Made by a program: the position numbers and the translations under genes | NCBI GenBank assembly: GCA_009746045.1 | Contig: RPFO01000197.1 | Coordinates: 62,001-126,000 of the forward strand | Length of the DNA stretch: 64,000 nucleotides | Direction of reading: 5' to 3' | Origin: Mesostigma viride | Lineage: Eukaryota > Streptophyta > Mesostigmatophyceae > Mesostigmatales > Mesostigmataceae | In this document: piece by piece, positions 36,701 through 49,527 of the stretch | Layout of the letters: each line of letters starts with the position of its first letter | How positions within the stretch are numbered: position 1 is the stretch's first letter | The notes under the pieces: generated by a model | Databases searched by the model: none | Told to the model about the DNA's origin: nothing | The model's input: the letters and a program-made list of their open reading frames with translations, nothing else

Positions 36701-39700
36701 ACGTACATACACCGCGCACGCAAGGGGCGGCTGCACACACACGTACATCCACCGCGCACGCAAGGGGCAACTGCACACACATGTACACACACCGCGCACG
36801 CTTGGGGCAGCTGCACTCACATGTACACACACCGCGCACGCAAGGGGCGGCTGCACACACACGTACATCCACCGCGCACGCAAGGGGCAACTGCACACAC
36901 ACGTACATCCACCGCGCACGCAAGGGGCGGCTGCACACACACGTACACACACCGCGCACGCAAGGGGCAACTGCACACACATGTACACACACCGCGCACG
37001 CTTGGGGCGGCTGCACACACACGTACCTACACCGCGCACGCAAGGGGCGGCTGCACACACACGTACATACACCGCGCACGCAAGGGGCAACTGCACACAC
37101 ATGTACATACACCGCGCACGCAAGGGGCAACTGCACACACATGTACACACACCGCGCACGCAAGGGGCAACTGCACACACACGTACACACACCGCGCACG
37201 CTTGGGGCGGCTGCACACACACGTAAATACACCGCGCACGCAAGGGGCGGCTGCACACACACGTACATCCACCGCGCACGCAAGGGGCAACTGCACACAC
37301 ATGTACACACACCGCGCACGCAAGGGGCAACTGCACACACACGTACACACACCGCGCACGCTTGGGGCGGCTGCACACACACGTAAATACACCGCGCACG
37401 CAAGGACCGGCTCCACTCACATGTACATCCACCGCGCAACCACGGGGCGGCTGCACACACACGTACATACACCGCGCACGCAAGGGGCTGCTGCACACAC
37501 ACTTACACACAAAATGCACGCTTGGGGCGACGGCACTCACATGTACATACACCGCGCACGAAAGGGGTGGCTGCACACACACGTACACACACCATGCACG
37601 CAAGGAGCGACTTCACGCACAGGTACACACACCATGCACGCAAGGTTCGGCTGCACACACATGTACATCCACCGCGCACGCAAGGGGCGGCTGCACACAC
37701 ATGTACATACACCATGCACGCAAGGGGCGGCTGCACACACCTGTACACACACCGCGCACGCAAGGGGCGAGTGCACACACACGTACACACACCGCGCACG
37801 CAAGGGGCGGCTGCACACACACGTACACACACCATGCACGCAATTGCCGGCATGCACACACACGTACATCCACCGCGCACGCAAGGGGCAACTGCACACA
37901 CATGTACACACACCGCGCACGCTTGGGGCAGCTGCACTCACATGTACACACACCGCGCACGCTTGGGGCGGCTGCACACACACGTACATACACCGCGCAC
38001 GCTTGGGGCGAGTGCGCACACACGTACATACACCGCGCACGCAAGGGGGGGCTGCACACACACGTACATACACCGCGCACGCAAGGGGCCAGTGCAAGCA
38101 CATGTACATACACCATGCACGCAAGGGCCGGCATGCACAGAAACGTACATACACCGCGCACGCAAGGGGCTGCTGCACACACACGTACACACACCATGCA
38201 CGCACGGGGCGGCTGCACACACATGTACATCCACCGCACACGCAAGGGGCGGCTGCACACACATGTACATCCACCGCGCACGCAAGGGGCGAGTGCACAC
38301 ACACGTACACACACCGCGCACGCAAGGGGCGGCTGCACACACACGTACACACACCATGCACGCAATTGCCGGCATGCACACACACGTACATACACCGCGC
38401 ACGCAAGGGGCGAGTGCGCACACACGTACATACACCGCGCACGCAAGGGGGGGCTGCACACACACGTACATACACCGCGCACGCAAGGGGCCAGTGCAAG
38501 CACATGTACATACACCATGCACGCAAGGGCCGGCATGCACAGAAACGTACATACACCGCGCACGCAAGGGGCTGCTGCACACACACGTACACACACCATG
38601 CACGCACGGGGCGGCTGCACACACACGTACATCCACTGCGCACGCACGGGGCCGGCGACTGCACACACATGTACATAAACCATGCACGCAAGGGGCGGCT
38701 GCACACACATGTACATCCACCGCGCACGCAAGGGGCGAGTGCAAACACATGTACATACACCGCGCACGCAAGGACAAGGATGCACACACATGTACATACA
38801 CCGCGCACGCAAGGGGCGGCTGCACACGCACGTACATACACCGCGCACGCAAGGGGCGGCTGCACACACACGTACATCCACCGCGCACGCAAGGGGCAAC
38901 TGCACACACATGTACACACACCGCGCACGCTTGGGGCAGCTGCACTCACATGTACACACACCGCGCACGCAAGGGGCGGCTGCACACACACGTACATCCA
39001 CCGCGCACGCAAGGGGCAACTGCACACACACGTACATCCACCGCGCACGCAAGGGGCGGCTGCACACACACGTACACACACCGCGCACGCAAGGGGCAAC
39101 TGCACACACATGTACACACACCGCGCACGCTTGGGGCGGCTGCACACACACGTACCTACACCGCGCACGCAAGGGGCGGCTGCACACACACGTACATACA
39201 CCGCGCACGCAAGGGGCAACTGCACACACATGTACATACACCGCGCACGCAAGGGGCAACTGCACACACATGTACACACACCGCGCACGCAAGGGGCAAC
39301 TGCACACACACGTACACACACCGCGCACGCTTGGGGCGGCTGCACACACACGTAAATACACCGCGCACGCAAGGGGCGGCTGCACACACACGTACATCCA
39401 CCGCGCACGCAAGGGGCAACTGCACACACATGTACACACACCGCGCACGCAAGGGGCAACTGCACACACACGTACACACACCGCGCACGCTTGGGGCGGC
39501 TGCACACACACGTAAATACACCGCGCACGCAAGGGGTGGCTGCACACACACGTACATCCACCGCGCACGCAAGGGGCGGCTGCACACACACGTACATACA
39601 CCGCGCACGCTTGGGGCGGCTGCACACACACGTACCTACACCGCGCACGCAAGGGGCGGCTGCACACATACGTATACCTACACCGCGCACGCAAGGGGCG

Positions 39701-42700
39701 ACTGCACACACATGTACATCCACCGCGCACGCAAGGGCCGGCTGCACACACACGTACACACACCATGCACGCAAGGGCCGGCTGCACACACACGTACATA
39801 CACCGCGCACGCTTGGGGCGGCTGCACACACACGTACACACACCGCGCACGCAAGGGGCAGCTGCACACACACGTACATACACCATGCACGCAAGGGGCT
39901 GCACACACACTTACACACACCTTGCACGCAAGGGCCGGCATGCACACACACTGGCATACACCGCGCACGCAAGGGGCGGCTGCACACACGTACATACACC
40001 GCGCACGCAAGGGGCGAGTGCACACACACGTACACACACCGCGCACGCAAGGGGCGGCTGCACACACACGTACACACACCATGCACGCAATTGCCGGCAT
40101 GCACACGCACGTACATCCACTGCGCACGCAAGGGGCAACTGCACACACATGTACACACGCTTGGGGCGGCTGCACTCACATGTACACACACCGCGCACGC
40201 AAGGGCCGGCTGCACACACACGTACATCCACCGCGCACGCAAGGGGCAACTGCACACACACGTACACACACCATGCACGCAAGGGCCGGCTGCACTCACA
40301 TGTACACACACCATGCACGCAAGGGCCGGCTGCACACACACTTACACACACAATGCACGCTTGGGGCAACGGCACTCACATGTACATACACCATGCACGC
40401 AAGGGGCGGCTGCACACACACGTACACACACCATGCACGCAAGGAGCGACTTCACGCACAGGTACACTCACCATGCACGCAAGGGGCGGCTGCACACACA
40501 CGTACACACACCGCGCACGCAATTAAGGGACGGCTGCACACACACGTACATACACCGCGCACGCAAGGGGCAACAGCACTCACATGTACATACACCATGC
40601 ACGCAAGGGGCGGCTGCACACACACGTACACACACCATGCACGCAAGGAGCGACTTCACGCACAGGTACACACACCATGCACGCAAGGTTCGGCTGCACA
40701 CACATGTACATCCACCGCGCACGCAAGGGGCGAGTGCAAACACATGTACATACACCATGCACGCAAGGGGCGGCTGCACACACATGTACATCCACCGCGC
40801 ACGCAAGGGGCGAGTGCACACACACGTACACACACCGCGCACGCAAGGGGCGGCTGCACACACACGTACACACACCATGCACGCAATTGCCGGCATGCAC
40901 ACACACGTACATCCACCGCGCACGCAAGGGGCAACTGCACACACATGTACACACACCGCGCACGCTTGGGGCAGCTGCACTCACATGTACACACACCGCG
41001 CACGCAAGGGCCGGCTGCACACACACGTACACACACCATGCACGCAATTGCCGGCATGCACACACACGTACACACACCGCGCACGCAAGGGGCGGCTGCA
41101 CACACACGTACACACACCATGCACGCAATTGCCGGCATGCACACACACGTACGTCCACCGCGCACGCAAGGGGCAACTGCACACACATGTACACACACCG
41201 CGCACGCTTGGGGCAGCTGCACACACACGTACATACACCGCGCACGCAAGGGGCGGCTGCACACACACGTACACACACCGCGCACGCAAGGGGCGGCTGC
41301 ACACACACGTACATACACCGCGCACGCAAGGGGCAACTGCACACACATGTACACACCGCGCACGCAAGGGGCAACTGCACACACATGTACCTACACCGCG
41401 CACGCAAGGGGCAACTGCACACACACGTACCTACACCGCGCACGCTTGGGGCGGCTGCACACACACGTACCTACACCGCGCACGCAAGGGGCGGCTGCAC
41501 ACACACGTACACACACCATGCACGCAAGGGCCGGCTGCACACACACGTACATCCACCGCGCACGCAAGGGGCAACTGCACACACACGTACATCCACCGCG
41601 CACGCAAGGGGCGGCTGCACACACACGTACACACACCGCGCACGCAAGGGGCAACTGCACACACATGTACACACACCGCGCACGCTTGGGGCGGCTGCAC
41701 ACACACGTACCTACACCGCGCACGCAAGGGGCGGCTGCACACACACGTACATACACCGCGCACGCAAGGGGCAACTGCACACACATGTACATACACCGCG
41801 CACGCAAGGGGCAACTGCACACACATGTACCTACACCGCGCACGCAAGGGGCAACTGCACACACACGTACCTACACCGCGCACGCTTGGGGCGGCTGCAC
41901 ACACACGTACCTACACCGCGCACGCAAGGGGCGGCTGCACACACACGTACACACACCATGCACGCAAGGGCCGGCTGCACACACACGTACATCCCCCGCG
42001 CACGCTTGGGGCGGCTGCACACACACGTACCTACACCGCGCACGCAAGGGGCGGCTGCACACACACGTACATCCACCGCGCACGCAAGGGGCAACTGCAC
42101 ACACATGTACACACACCGCGCACGCTTGGGGCAGCTGCACTCACATGTACACACACCGCGCACGCAAGGGGCGGCTGCACACACACGTACATCCACCGCG
42201 CACGCAAGGGGCAACTGCACACACACGTACATCCACCGCGCACGCAAGGGGCGGCTGCACACACACGTACACACACCGCGCACGCAAGGGGCGACTGCAC
42301 ACACATGTACATCCACCGCGCACGCAAGGGCCGGCTGCACACACACGTACACACACCATGCACGCAAGGGCCGGCTGCACACACACGTACATCCACCGCG
42401 CACGCAAGGGCCGGCTGCACACACACGTACATACACCGCGCACGCAAGGGGCAACTGCACACACATGTACACACACCGCGCACGCAAGGGGCAACTGCAC
42501 ACACACGTACACACACCGCGCACGCTTGGGGCGGCTGCACACACACGTACCTACACCGCGCACGCAAGGGGCGGCTGCACACACACGTACATCCACCGCG
42601 CACGCAAGGGGCAACTGCACACACATGTACACACACCGCGCACGCTTGGGGCAGCTGCACTCACATGTACACACACCGCGCACGCAAGGGGCGGCTGCAC

Positions 42701-45700
42701 ACACACGTACATCCACCGCGCACGCAAGGGGCAACTGCACACACACGTACATCCACCGCGCACGCAAGGGGCGGCTGCACACACACGTACACACACCGCG
42801 CACGCAAGGGGCAACTGCACACACATGTACACACACCGCGCACGCTTGGGGCGGCTGCACACACACGTACCTACACCGCGCACGCAAGGGGCGGCTGCAC
42901 ACACACGTACATACACCGCGCACGCAAGGGGCAACTGCACACACATGTACATACACCGCGCACGCAAGGGGCAACTGCACACACATGTACACACACCGCG
43001 CACGCAAGGGGCAACTGCACACACACGTACACACACCGCGCACGCTTGGGGCGGCTGCACACACACGTAAATACACCGCGCACGCAAGGGGCGGCTGCAC
43101 ACACACGTACATCCACCGCGCACGCAAGGGGCAACTGCACACACATGTACACACACCGCGCACGCTTGGGGCAGCTGCACTCACATGTACACACACCGCG
43201 CACGCAAGGGCCGGCTGCACACACACGAAAAACCACCGCGCACGCAAGGGGCAACTGCACACACACGTACATACACCGCGCACGCAAGGGGCGGCTGCAC
43301 ACACACGTACACACACCGCGCACGCAAGGGGCAACTGCACACACATGTACACACACCGCGCACGCTTGGGGCGGCTGCACACACACGTACCTACACCTTG
43401 CACGCAAGGGGCGGCTGCACACACACGTACATACACCGCGCACGCAAGGGGCAACTGCACACACATGTACATACACCGCGCAACCACGGGGCGGCTGCAC
43501 ACACACGTACATACACCGCGCACGCAAGGGGCAACTGCACACACATGTACACACACCGCGCACGCTTGGGGCGGCTGCACACACACGTACCTACACCGCG
43601 CACGCAAGGGGCGGCTGCACACACACGTACATACACCGCGCACGCAAGGGGCAACTGCACACACATGTACATACACCGCGCAACCACGGGGCGGCTGCAC
43701 ACACACGTACACACACCGCGCACGCAAGGGGCAGCTGCACACACACGTACATACACCATGCACGCAAGGGGCTGCACACACACTTACACACACCTTGCAC
43801 GCAAGGGCCGGCATGCACACACACTGGCATACACCGCGCACGCAAGGGGCGGCTGCACACACGTACATACACCGCGCACGCAAGGGGCGAGTGCACACAC
43901 ACGTACACACACCGCGCACGCAATTAAGGGACGGCTGCACACACACGTACATACACCGCGCACGCAAGGGGCAACGGCACTCACATGTACATACACCATG
44001 CACGCAAGGGGCGGCTGCACACACACGTACACACACCATGCACGCAAGGAGCGACTTCACGCACAGGTACACACACCATGCACGCAAGGTTCGGCTGCAC
44101 ACACATGTACATCCACCGCGCACGCAAGGGGCGGCTGCACACACATGTACATACACCATGCACGCAAGGGGCGGCTGCACACACCTGTACATCCACCGCG
44201 CACGCAAGGGGCGAGTGCACACACACGTACACACACCGCGCACGCAAGGGGCGGCTGCACACACACGTACACACACCATGCACGCAAGGGCCGGCATGCA
44301 CACACAGTATACACACACCGCGCACGCAAGGGGCGGCTGCACACACACGTACATACACTGCGCACGCAAGGGGCTGCTGCACACACACTTACACTCACCA
44401 TGCACGCAAGGGGCGGCTGCACACACACGTACATACACCGCGCACGCAAGGGACGGCTGCACACACACGTACATACACCGCGCACGCAAGGGGCAACTGC
44501 CCGCACATGTACATCCACCGCGCACGCAATTAAGGGACGGCTGCACACACACGTACATACACCGCGCACGCAAGGGGCAACGGCACTCACATGGACATAC
44601 ACCATGCACGCAAGGGGCGGCTGCACACACACGTACATACACCGCGCACGCAAGGGGCTGCTGCACACACACTTACACACACAATGCACGCAATTAGGGG
44701 CGACGGCACTCACATGTACATACTCTTGGGCGGCTGCACTCACATGTACATACACCGCGCATGCAAGGGGCAACTGCACACACACGTACACACACCATGC
44801 ACGCAAGGGCCGGCATGCACACACACGTACATACACTGCGCACGCAAGGGGCAACTGCACACACACGTACACACACCATGCACGGAAGGGACGGCTGCAC
44901 TCACATGTACACACACCATGCACGCAAGGGCCGGCTGCACACACACGTACATACACCATGCACGCAAGGGGCTGCACACACACTTACACACCACCTTGCA
45001 CGCAAGGGCCGGCATGCACACACACTGGCATACACCGCGCACGCAAGGGGCGGCTGCACACACGTACATACACCGCGCACGCAAGGGGCGAGTGCACACA
45101 CACGTACACACACCGCGCACGCAATTAAGGGACGGCTGCACACACACGTACATACACCGCGCACGCAAGGGGCAACGGCACTCACATGTACATCCACCAT
45201 GCACGCAAGGGGCGGCTGCACACACACGTACACACACCATGCACGCAAGGACAAGGATTCACACACATGTACACACACAAAGCACGCAAGGGGCTGCTGC
45301 ACACACACGTACATACACCGCGCACGCAAGGGGCGGCTGCACTCACATGTACACACACCACGCACGCAAGGGGCGGCTGCACACACACGTACATACACTG
45401 CGCACGCACGGGGCGACTGCACACACATGTACATAAACCATGCACGCAAGGGGCGGCTGCACACACATGTACATACACCGCGCACGCAAGGGGCGAGTGC
45501 AAACACATGTACATACACCGCGCACGCAAGGACAAGGATGCACACACATGTACATACACCGCGCACGCAAGGGGCGGCTGCACACACACGTACATACACC
45601 GCGCACGCAAGGGGCGAGTGCGCACACACGTACATACACCGCGCACGCAAGGGGCGGCTGCACACACACGTACATACACCGCGCACGCACGGGGCCAGTG

Positions 45701-46018
45701 CAAGCACATGTACATACACCATGCACGCAAGGGGCGGCTGCACACACATGTACATACACCGCGCACGCAAGGGGCGAGTGCAAACACATGTACATACACC
45801 GCGCACGCAAGGGGCAACTGCCCGCACATGTACATCCACCGCACACGCAAGGGGCGGCTGCACACACATGTACATACACCGCGCACGCAAGGGGCGGCTG
45901 CACACACACGTACATACACCGCGCACGCAAGGGGCGAGTGCGCACACACGTACATACACCGCGCACGCAAGGGGGGGCTGCACACACACGTACATACACC
46001 GCGCACGCAAGGGGCCAG
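33771..46018. repeat. 40-bp satellite, block 4
   Basis: The longest uninterrupted block, about 306 units. 33771-40244 duplicates block 2. Position 40240-40244 is the unoccupied target site of the palindromic element. Marker variants such as the CAACCACGGGG unit (near 33.86, 35.83 and 37.44 kb) and the shortened ACTCTTGGGCGG unit (near 34.79 and 44.72 kb) recur in the other blocks. It stops at GCCAG, the target of the 10-kb element. Confidence 0.95.
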
Positions 46019-46046
46019 GGTGGTTTTACCGGATTAGGATACATTT
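46019..46046 (+). repeat. left terminal inverted repeat
   Basis: 28 bp, the exact reverse complement of 56113-56140. The same sequence starts copy 2 at 58445. Confidence 0.95.
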
Positions 46047-46069
46047 GCACGGCTTCAAATGTATCCTAA
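46034..46069. repeat. subterminal hairpin
   Basis: A 14-bp perfect stem (TTAGGATACATTTG at 46034-46047 and its complement at 46056-46069) with an 8-base loop overlaps the inner half of the terminal repeat. AAATGTATCCTA also recurs near the right end (56094, 56113). This looks like a subterminal protein-binding repeat. Confidence 0.7.
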
Positions 46070-46120
46070 ATGCACCATTGGCAAACATGGTTTCTGGACA
46101 TGGTCGATATCATTAATATG

Positions 46121-46153
46121 TTTGGCAAGCATAATATGATCATGCTTGCCAAA
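46121..46153. repeat. 12-bp stem hairpin
   Basis: TTTGGCAAGCAT and ATGCTTGCCAAA face each other across nine bases. The same hairpin occurs in copy 2 at 58547-58579. Confidence 0.75.
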
Positions 46154-46159
46154 GATGTT

Positions 46160-46537
46160 GTCTCTTTTCATATTTCACACATATATTATCGGCCTCGGCG
46201 TGCCATGCTTCCACGTTTGTTGTCTCTTTTCATATATTGTGAATATGATCAATAAAATTCCAAACATGACCATGTTGGAGACTTCAAGTGGAGCATCATG
46301 ATTACTGTTTTCACTATTACGTAACCCATGGTTCATGTTAACATGGCATAATGAGCAATCCTATTGACCCCATGACTAATGGTGAAGTTAATAAAGTTAC
46401 ATCGTGGCACGTCACTATAGCATCAAGTTGCATCATTGTGCATAAAGTAGTTTAGCACTGAGTTGGCATGCCAACACCAGGTACACTAAATAAATTAAAA
46501 CCAGAATTGATAAACAACCCAGTATCCAAATACAGTA
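46160..46537. other. left noncoding part of the 10-kb element
   Basis: AT-rich, with TTGTCTCTTTTCATAT repeated at about 46160 and 46220 and AATAAA near 46250. The 61-codon plus frame at 46070-46255 is kept in both copies because the DNA is identical; it has no recognisable product. Confidence 0.5.
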
Positions 46538-46548
46538 TCCATATATAT

Positions 46549-47527
46549 TTTAAAAATATAATTACTTACAGCAGAGTGAAATCACTCAAACCAAAGCAAA
46601 CGCCCAGCTATAAACCTATATACAGAGCCATGTCAAAGCTCTATACTACGATAAGACCAATGGAAACGCCTAACGGGAGGAACCTAATAGCCCTGCTGCA
46701 CCGCAAAATCAGCCCGCGTACGGCGGAGCATGATGTCCGCCATGGCCCGAGTCAGCGCCACCGACAAGCGCTGACGCCAATATGACGTCCAGGTCCGCGC
46801 CGACCATGGGGCCCGCTGGCCCTCCAGGTCCAGCCGGTCCTCCCGGAGCCGGCAACACTCCTTGAAGAAGGCGGAGGTCAGGGGCCCCATGGCCCCAAAC
46901 TCCTCCAGGACAAAGGGCACCACACGATGGTGCCCGACGTCGCCGTAGGCCAGGAGCTTGGCCCGCTCCGCCCGGTCCGCCGTGTAACCTGCCGTGAGGG
47001 AGGCCCCAGCCACGTGGCTAAGAGCCAAGGGCCGCGCCACCGAAACGTCAATAAGCAGATGCCGGCCACCCCCCTCAAAGTCCAGCACCACGATGTCAGG
47101 CCGGTGGTTGGGGAATAGAAGGCAGCGCCATCCGCATCCTCGGACCGGATGTTCGCGTGGGGGAAAACCGACCGAATCATGGCGAGCACCACCGTCAGGA
47201 GGACAGTGTGCAAATACAAATACCAATTCTGATTCTGTTGGCCCCCCATGCAGGCAAGGTAGTGAGTCCCCGTGGGATCCAGCGGCTGCCCACAGCTACC
47301 ACAAGGCCGCCCGGCCGGAACAAGAGGCTGCGGGGCAAATAGCTGGTGCCGGAGCGCCACCGAGTAGTGGCTGGGAGCCAAGGCGAATGGGGGGGCCATG
47401 GGAAGAGCACGAAGGTACGCCGAGCCCACACTCCGCAAGGAAAGCGAGAACAGCCACGCACGTCCCTGGGCGTTGAGGTCCGCGAAAAGAGCAATCCAAT
47501 CAGCCGTGTGCAGAATACCCGCGTAGG
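46549..47527 (-). mobile_element. 5'-truncated non-LTR retrotransposon insertion
   Basis: A 979-bp segment absent from copy 2 is bounded by the 11-bp direct repeat TCCATATATAT (46538-46548 and 47528-47538). Copy 2 has this sequence once, at 58964-58974. Minus-strand coding for the C-terminal end of a non-LTR retrotransposon polyprotein, the truncated right side and the target duplication all fit target-primed reverse transcription. The 3' end (left) is A/T-rich without a clean poly-A tail. Confidence 0.8.
46684..47527 (-). pseudogene. C-terminal fragment of a non-LTR retrotransposon polyprotein
   Basis: Read leftward on the minus strand, one frame gives a zinc-binding pattern CGSCGQPLDPTGTHYLAC (C-x2-C-x9-H-x3-C) followed by LLTVVLAMIRSVFPHANI. 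After a frame change near 47105 the product continues with NHRPDIVVLDFEGGGRHLLI, then DVSV and HRVVPFVLEEFGAMGP, ending at 46684. A CCHC finger followed by RPD...D resembles the restriction-like endonuclease tail of R2/NeSL/Dualen-type elements. That family assignment is by motif only. The upstream reverse transcriptase is missing. The frameshift and truncation make it nonfunctional. Confidence 0.6.
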
Positions 47528-47539
47528 TCCATATATATG

Positions 47540-47860
47540 CAGGTCGTACTACAGGTACAGCCACGGCTGCCACGCGGCTTCTGCAGCGATCACGCTCTTT
47601 CTCCTAGACAATTGCTCTACTGGTCCCTACAGGTCGGTCGACTTGGACCATGATGCGTCAAGAACAGTTAATTGACCGACTTAAACAAGATGTTTGTCTA
47701 CATGCAGCTGTCTGCACCTAACTAACGCGAAACCGCGTGCTACCAAATATAGGGGCAAATGCATGAGTAACACATGTCAACGCACAACCGGTGGAAATCA
47801 CGCGATACCAACCGCGGCAACAGTGGTGTGAACATAGCGGGCACTGACATGCAAAAAAGC
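47540..47860. other. noncoding segment of the 10-kb element
   Basis: Resumes the shared sequence after the retrotransposon insertion. I see no gene or strong repeat here, only a short inverted pair around GGTCGGTCGACTTGGACC at 47631-47648. Confidence 0.4.
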
Positions 47861-47869
47861 ACCAGCAGC

Positions 47870-48305
47870 GGCATCAGTAGCAAATTGTAGTAGCGGAACA
47901 ATAGCCACTACATCAATGCAACAACACATCAGCCCAGCAACACAGCAGCAGCATGACCGTAGCACAGCAGCAGCACAACTGTAGCACATCAACACGGCCG
48001 CATAGCAGGAGCACAAGTCAGCGCAGCAGCAACTTAGTATGCCGATTCCTGAATTTCCTATCAGTGGACTATAGTCCATTGATAGGAAATTCACTAATAG
48101 GCAGTACTAGCTCAGCAGCACGGCAGCAATGCAGCAGTGCATCAACACAGCAGCACGACAGCAATACATCAGCGGCACGGCAGCAATGCAGCAACACATC
48201 AGCACAATAGCACAGCAGCAGTACGGCAGCAATGCAGCAGCAATAGCATGGCAGCACAGCAGCAGCAGCAGCACATGAGCAGCTCAATGACAACAACGCT
48301 GCTTG
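47870..48305. repeat. GCA/CAG-rich low-complexity region
   Basis: Imperfect CAGCA and ACAGCAGCA repeats fill the stretch. It lies just beyond the stop of the 405-codon minus-strand frame, so it is probably that gene's 3' untranslated region. A 42-bp near-perfect palindrome is embedded at 48051-48092. Confidence 0.7.
48051..48092. repeat. 42-bp palindrome
   Basis: GAATTTCCTATCA and TGATAGGAAATTC form the outer arms. Twenty of 21 pairs match and there is no spacer. Also present in copy 2 at 59487-59528. Confidence 0.8.
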
Positions 48306-48309
48306 CGCT

Positions 48310-49527
48310 TCAGCAGTCGTCGTCGTCGTCATCGTCATCGGCAAGGATGAGCGCTCGCTTCCGACGCCGGGAGGCGCCTGCGTTGTTGTTCTCCGCCACA
48401 ACGTCGCTGGGTGGAACCATCTCGCGCAATCGAGCCTCGGCCAGGGTGATATCCGGCGCTTGCAACGCAGGGACGACCACACCGGGGCACCCGCAGATCT
48501 GTGCCTCCAGCTCGTGGAGAGGCACGCAAGAAACCGCGTCCTCCTCCCAACGGGCACCCCAGTACATGGCTACCATGTCGTTTTGCGTGTCGACAACAGC
48601 GACACGACCATGGTACCTGCCGTCCCGGCTTTCGGTGCGACCGTCCGCGGATGTCACACGCTCCGACGCCCAATGACACACGACTTGCCCTACGAGGTTG
48701 CGGCTGCCACTCTTGACCTGCAGCGTTACGCCTTCCCAGCATGCCTTCGCCATGCCGACGATGCCCTTCGAGCATTCAGCATCTTGCCACTTCACGACCG
48801 GGTGTTCCGCGTCATAGGGCACCTCCTTCAGCGCCTTTAGGCACTCCTTGGTGAGCTTTTCGTTCGCACCCAAGGAGACTCCATGGGGCGGCTGACCTCG
48901 CTTGCCCACCACTTGTGTCAAGACGAGGTCTGAGGCGGTGATGATCACCGTGTGCGCCGCAGTGGTTGGCGGATGGGGCCATTGCGCAATGTCTGTATTC
49001 CACGGGTGCCACGTGTCATGCAAATGCTTAGCGCGGTATACAAAGAGCTCAATAGAAGGTTGGCCGCCATCCTCCTTCGCAACCACCTCCTTGATGATGC
49101 CAACGAGGACTGGAGTCCACGTGAGCTTCGAGTTGCAGAGAATACCAGCTGAAGGGTGCCAGTATAGAACAGCGGAGCCTTTCTCAACGCCTTGCATGCG
49201 CTTCAAGTAAGCGACCTTGGCTGCCATGGCCCTGTCTTCTGCCGCCCATTCCTGCTGTGTGTGGCCATCATGACGAACTCGGTCTACCAGCGGGGTGACG
49301 CGCACCGCCTCTGCGTCGACCAACGCCATGAAGTGCTCTTCTTGCGTCGGTGGTGGTTCAGGCGCTGCATCGTGCTCACGCAGGGCGGAGATGTCCGCGC
49401 GAGATGGCCACGGCAAAGGGCGCCACTCCTCAGGCACCTCCTCAGGGGCATGTGGGACTTGACTTGCGAAAAAAGGCCTTGTTTGGCTTGATGGTGTCGG
49501 GCGGAAAGTACCACTGCCAGATGCCAT
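48310..49527 (-). CDS. unrecognised 405-residue protein with acidic tail
   Basis: The frame is preserved in both copies of the element (also 59746-60963). Visible features: a Pro-rich start, a middle part with VLYWHPSAGILCNSK and WTPVLVGIIKEVVAK, and a segment YHGRVAVVDTQNDMVAMYWG followed by ARWEEDAVSCVPL that has the look of a small SH3/Tudor-like barrel. A basic RRRKR patch precedes a final run of eight Asp and a Cys. No transposase triad is evident and I do not recognise the family. The first ATG may not be the true start: the frame overlaps the end of the upstream frame by 86 bases, and a one-base change in a T6 run (A6 on the plus strand, 49469-49474) would fuse them. It could be one half of a larger protein. 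Confidence 0.5.
   Translation of the reverse strand: MASGSGTFRPTPSSQTRPFFASQVPHAPEEVPEEWRPLPWPSRADISALREHDAAPEPPPTQEEHFMALVDAEAVRVTPLVDRVRHDGHTQQEWAAEDRAMAAKVAYLKRMQGVEKGSAVLYWHPSAGILCNSKLTWTPVLVGIIKEVVAKEDGGQPSIELFVYRAKHLHDTWHPWNTDIAQWPHPPTTAAHTVIITASDLVLTQVVGKRGQPPHGVSLGANEKLTKECLKALKEVPYDAEHPVVKWQDAECSKGIVGMAKACWEGVTLQVKSGSRNLVGQVVCHWASERVTSADGRTESRDGRYHGRVAVVDTQNDMVAMYWGARWEEDAVSCVPLHELEAQICGCPGVVVPALQAPDITLAEARLREMVPPSDVVAENNNAGASRRRKRALILADDDDDDDDC

Noticed and set aside
16892-46018. Calling the array a centromere
   Set aside because: Satellite abundance and higher-order repeats are compatible, but nothing in the sequence itself proves centromere function.
9518-46116. Very long reading frames (up to about 2400 codons) on both strands of the satellite
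   Set aside because: They arise because the 40-bp unit has no stop codon in any frame. The three phases of the same repeat are merely concatenated, overlapping frames exist on both strands, and start codons are arbitrary.
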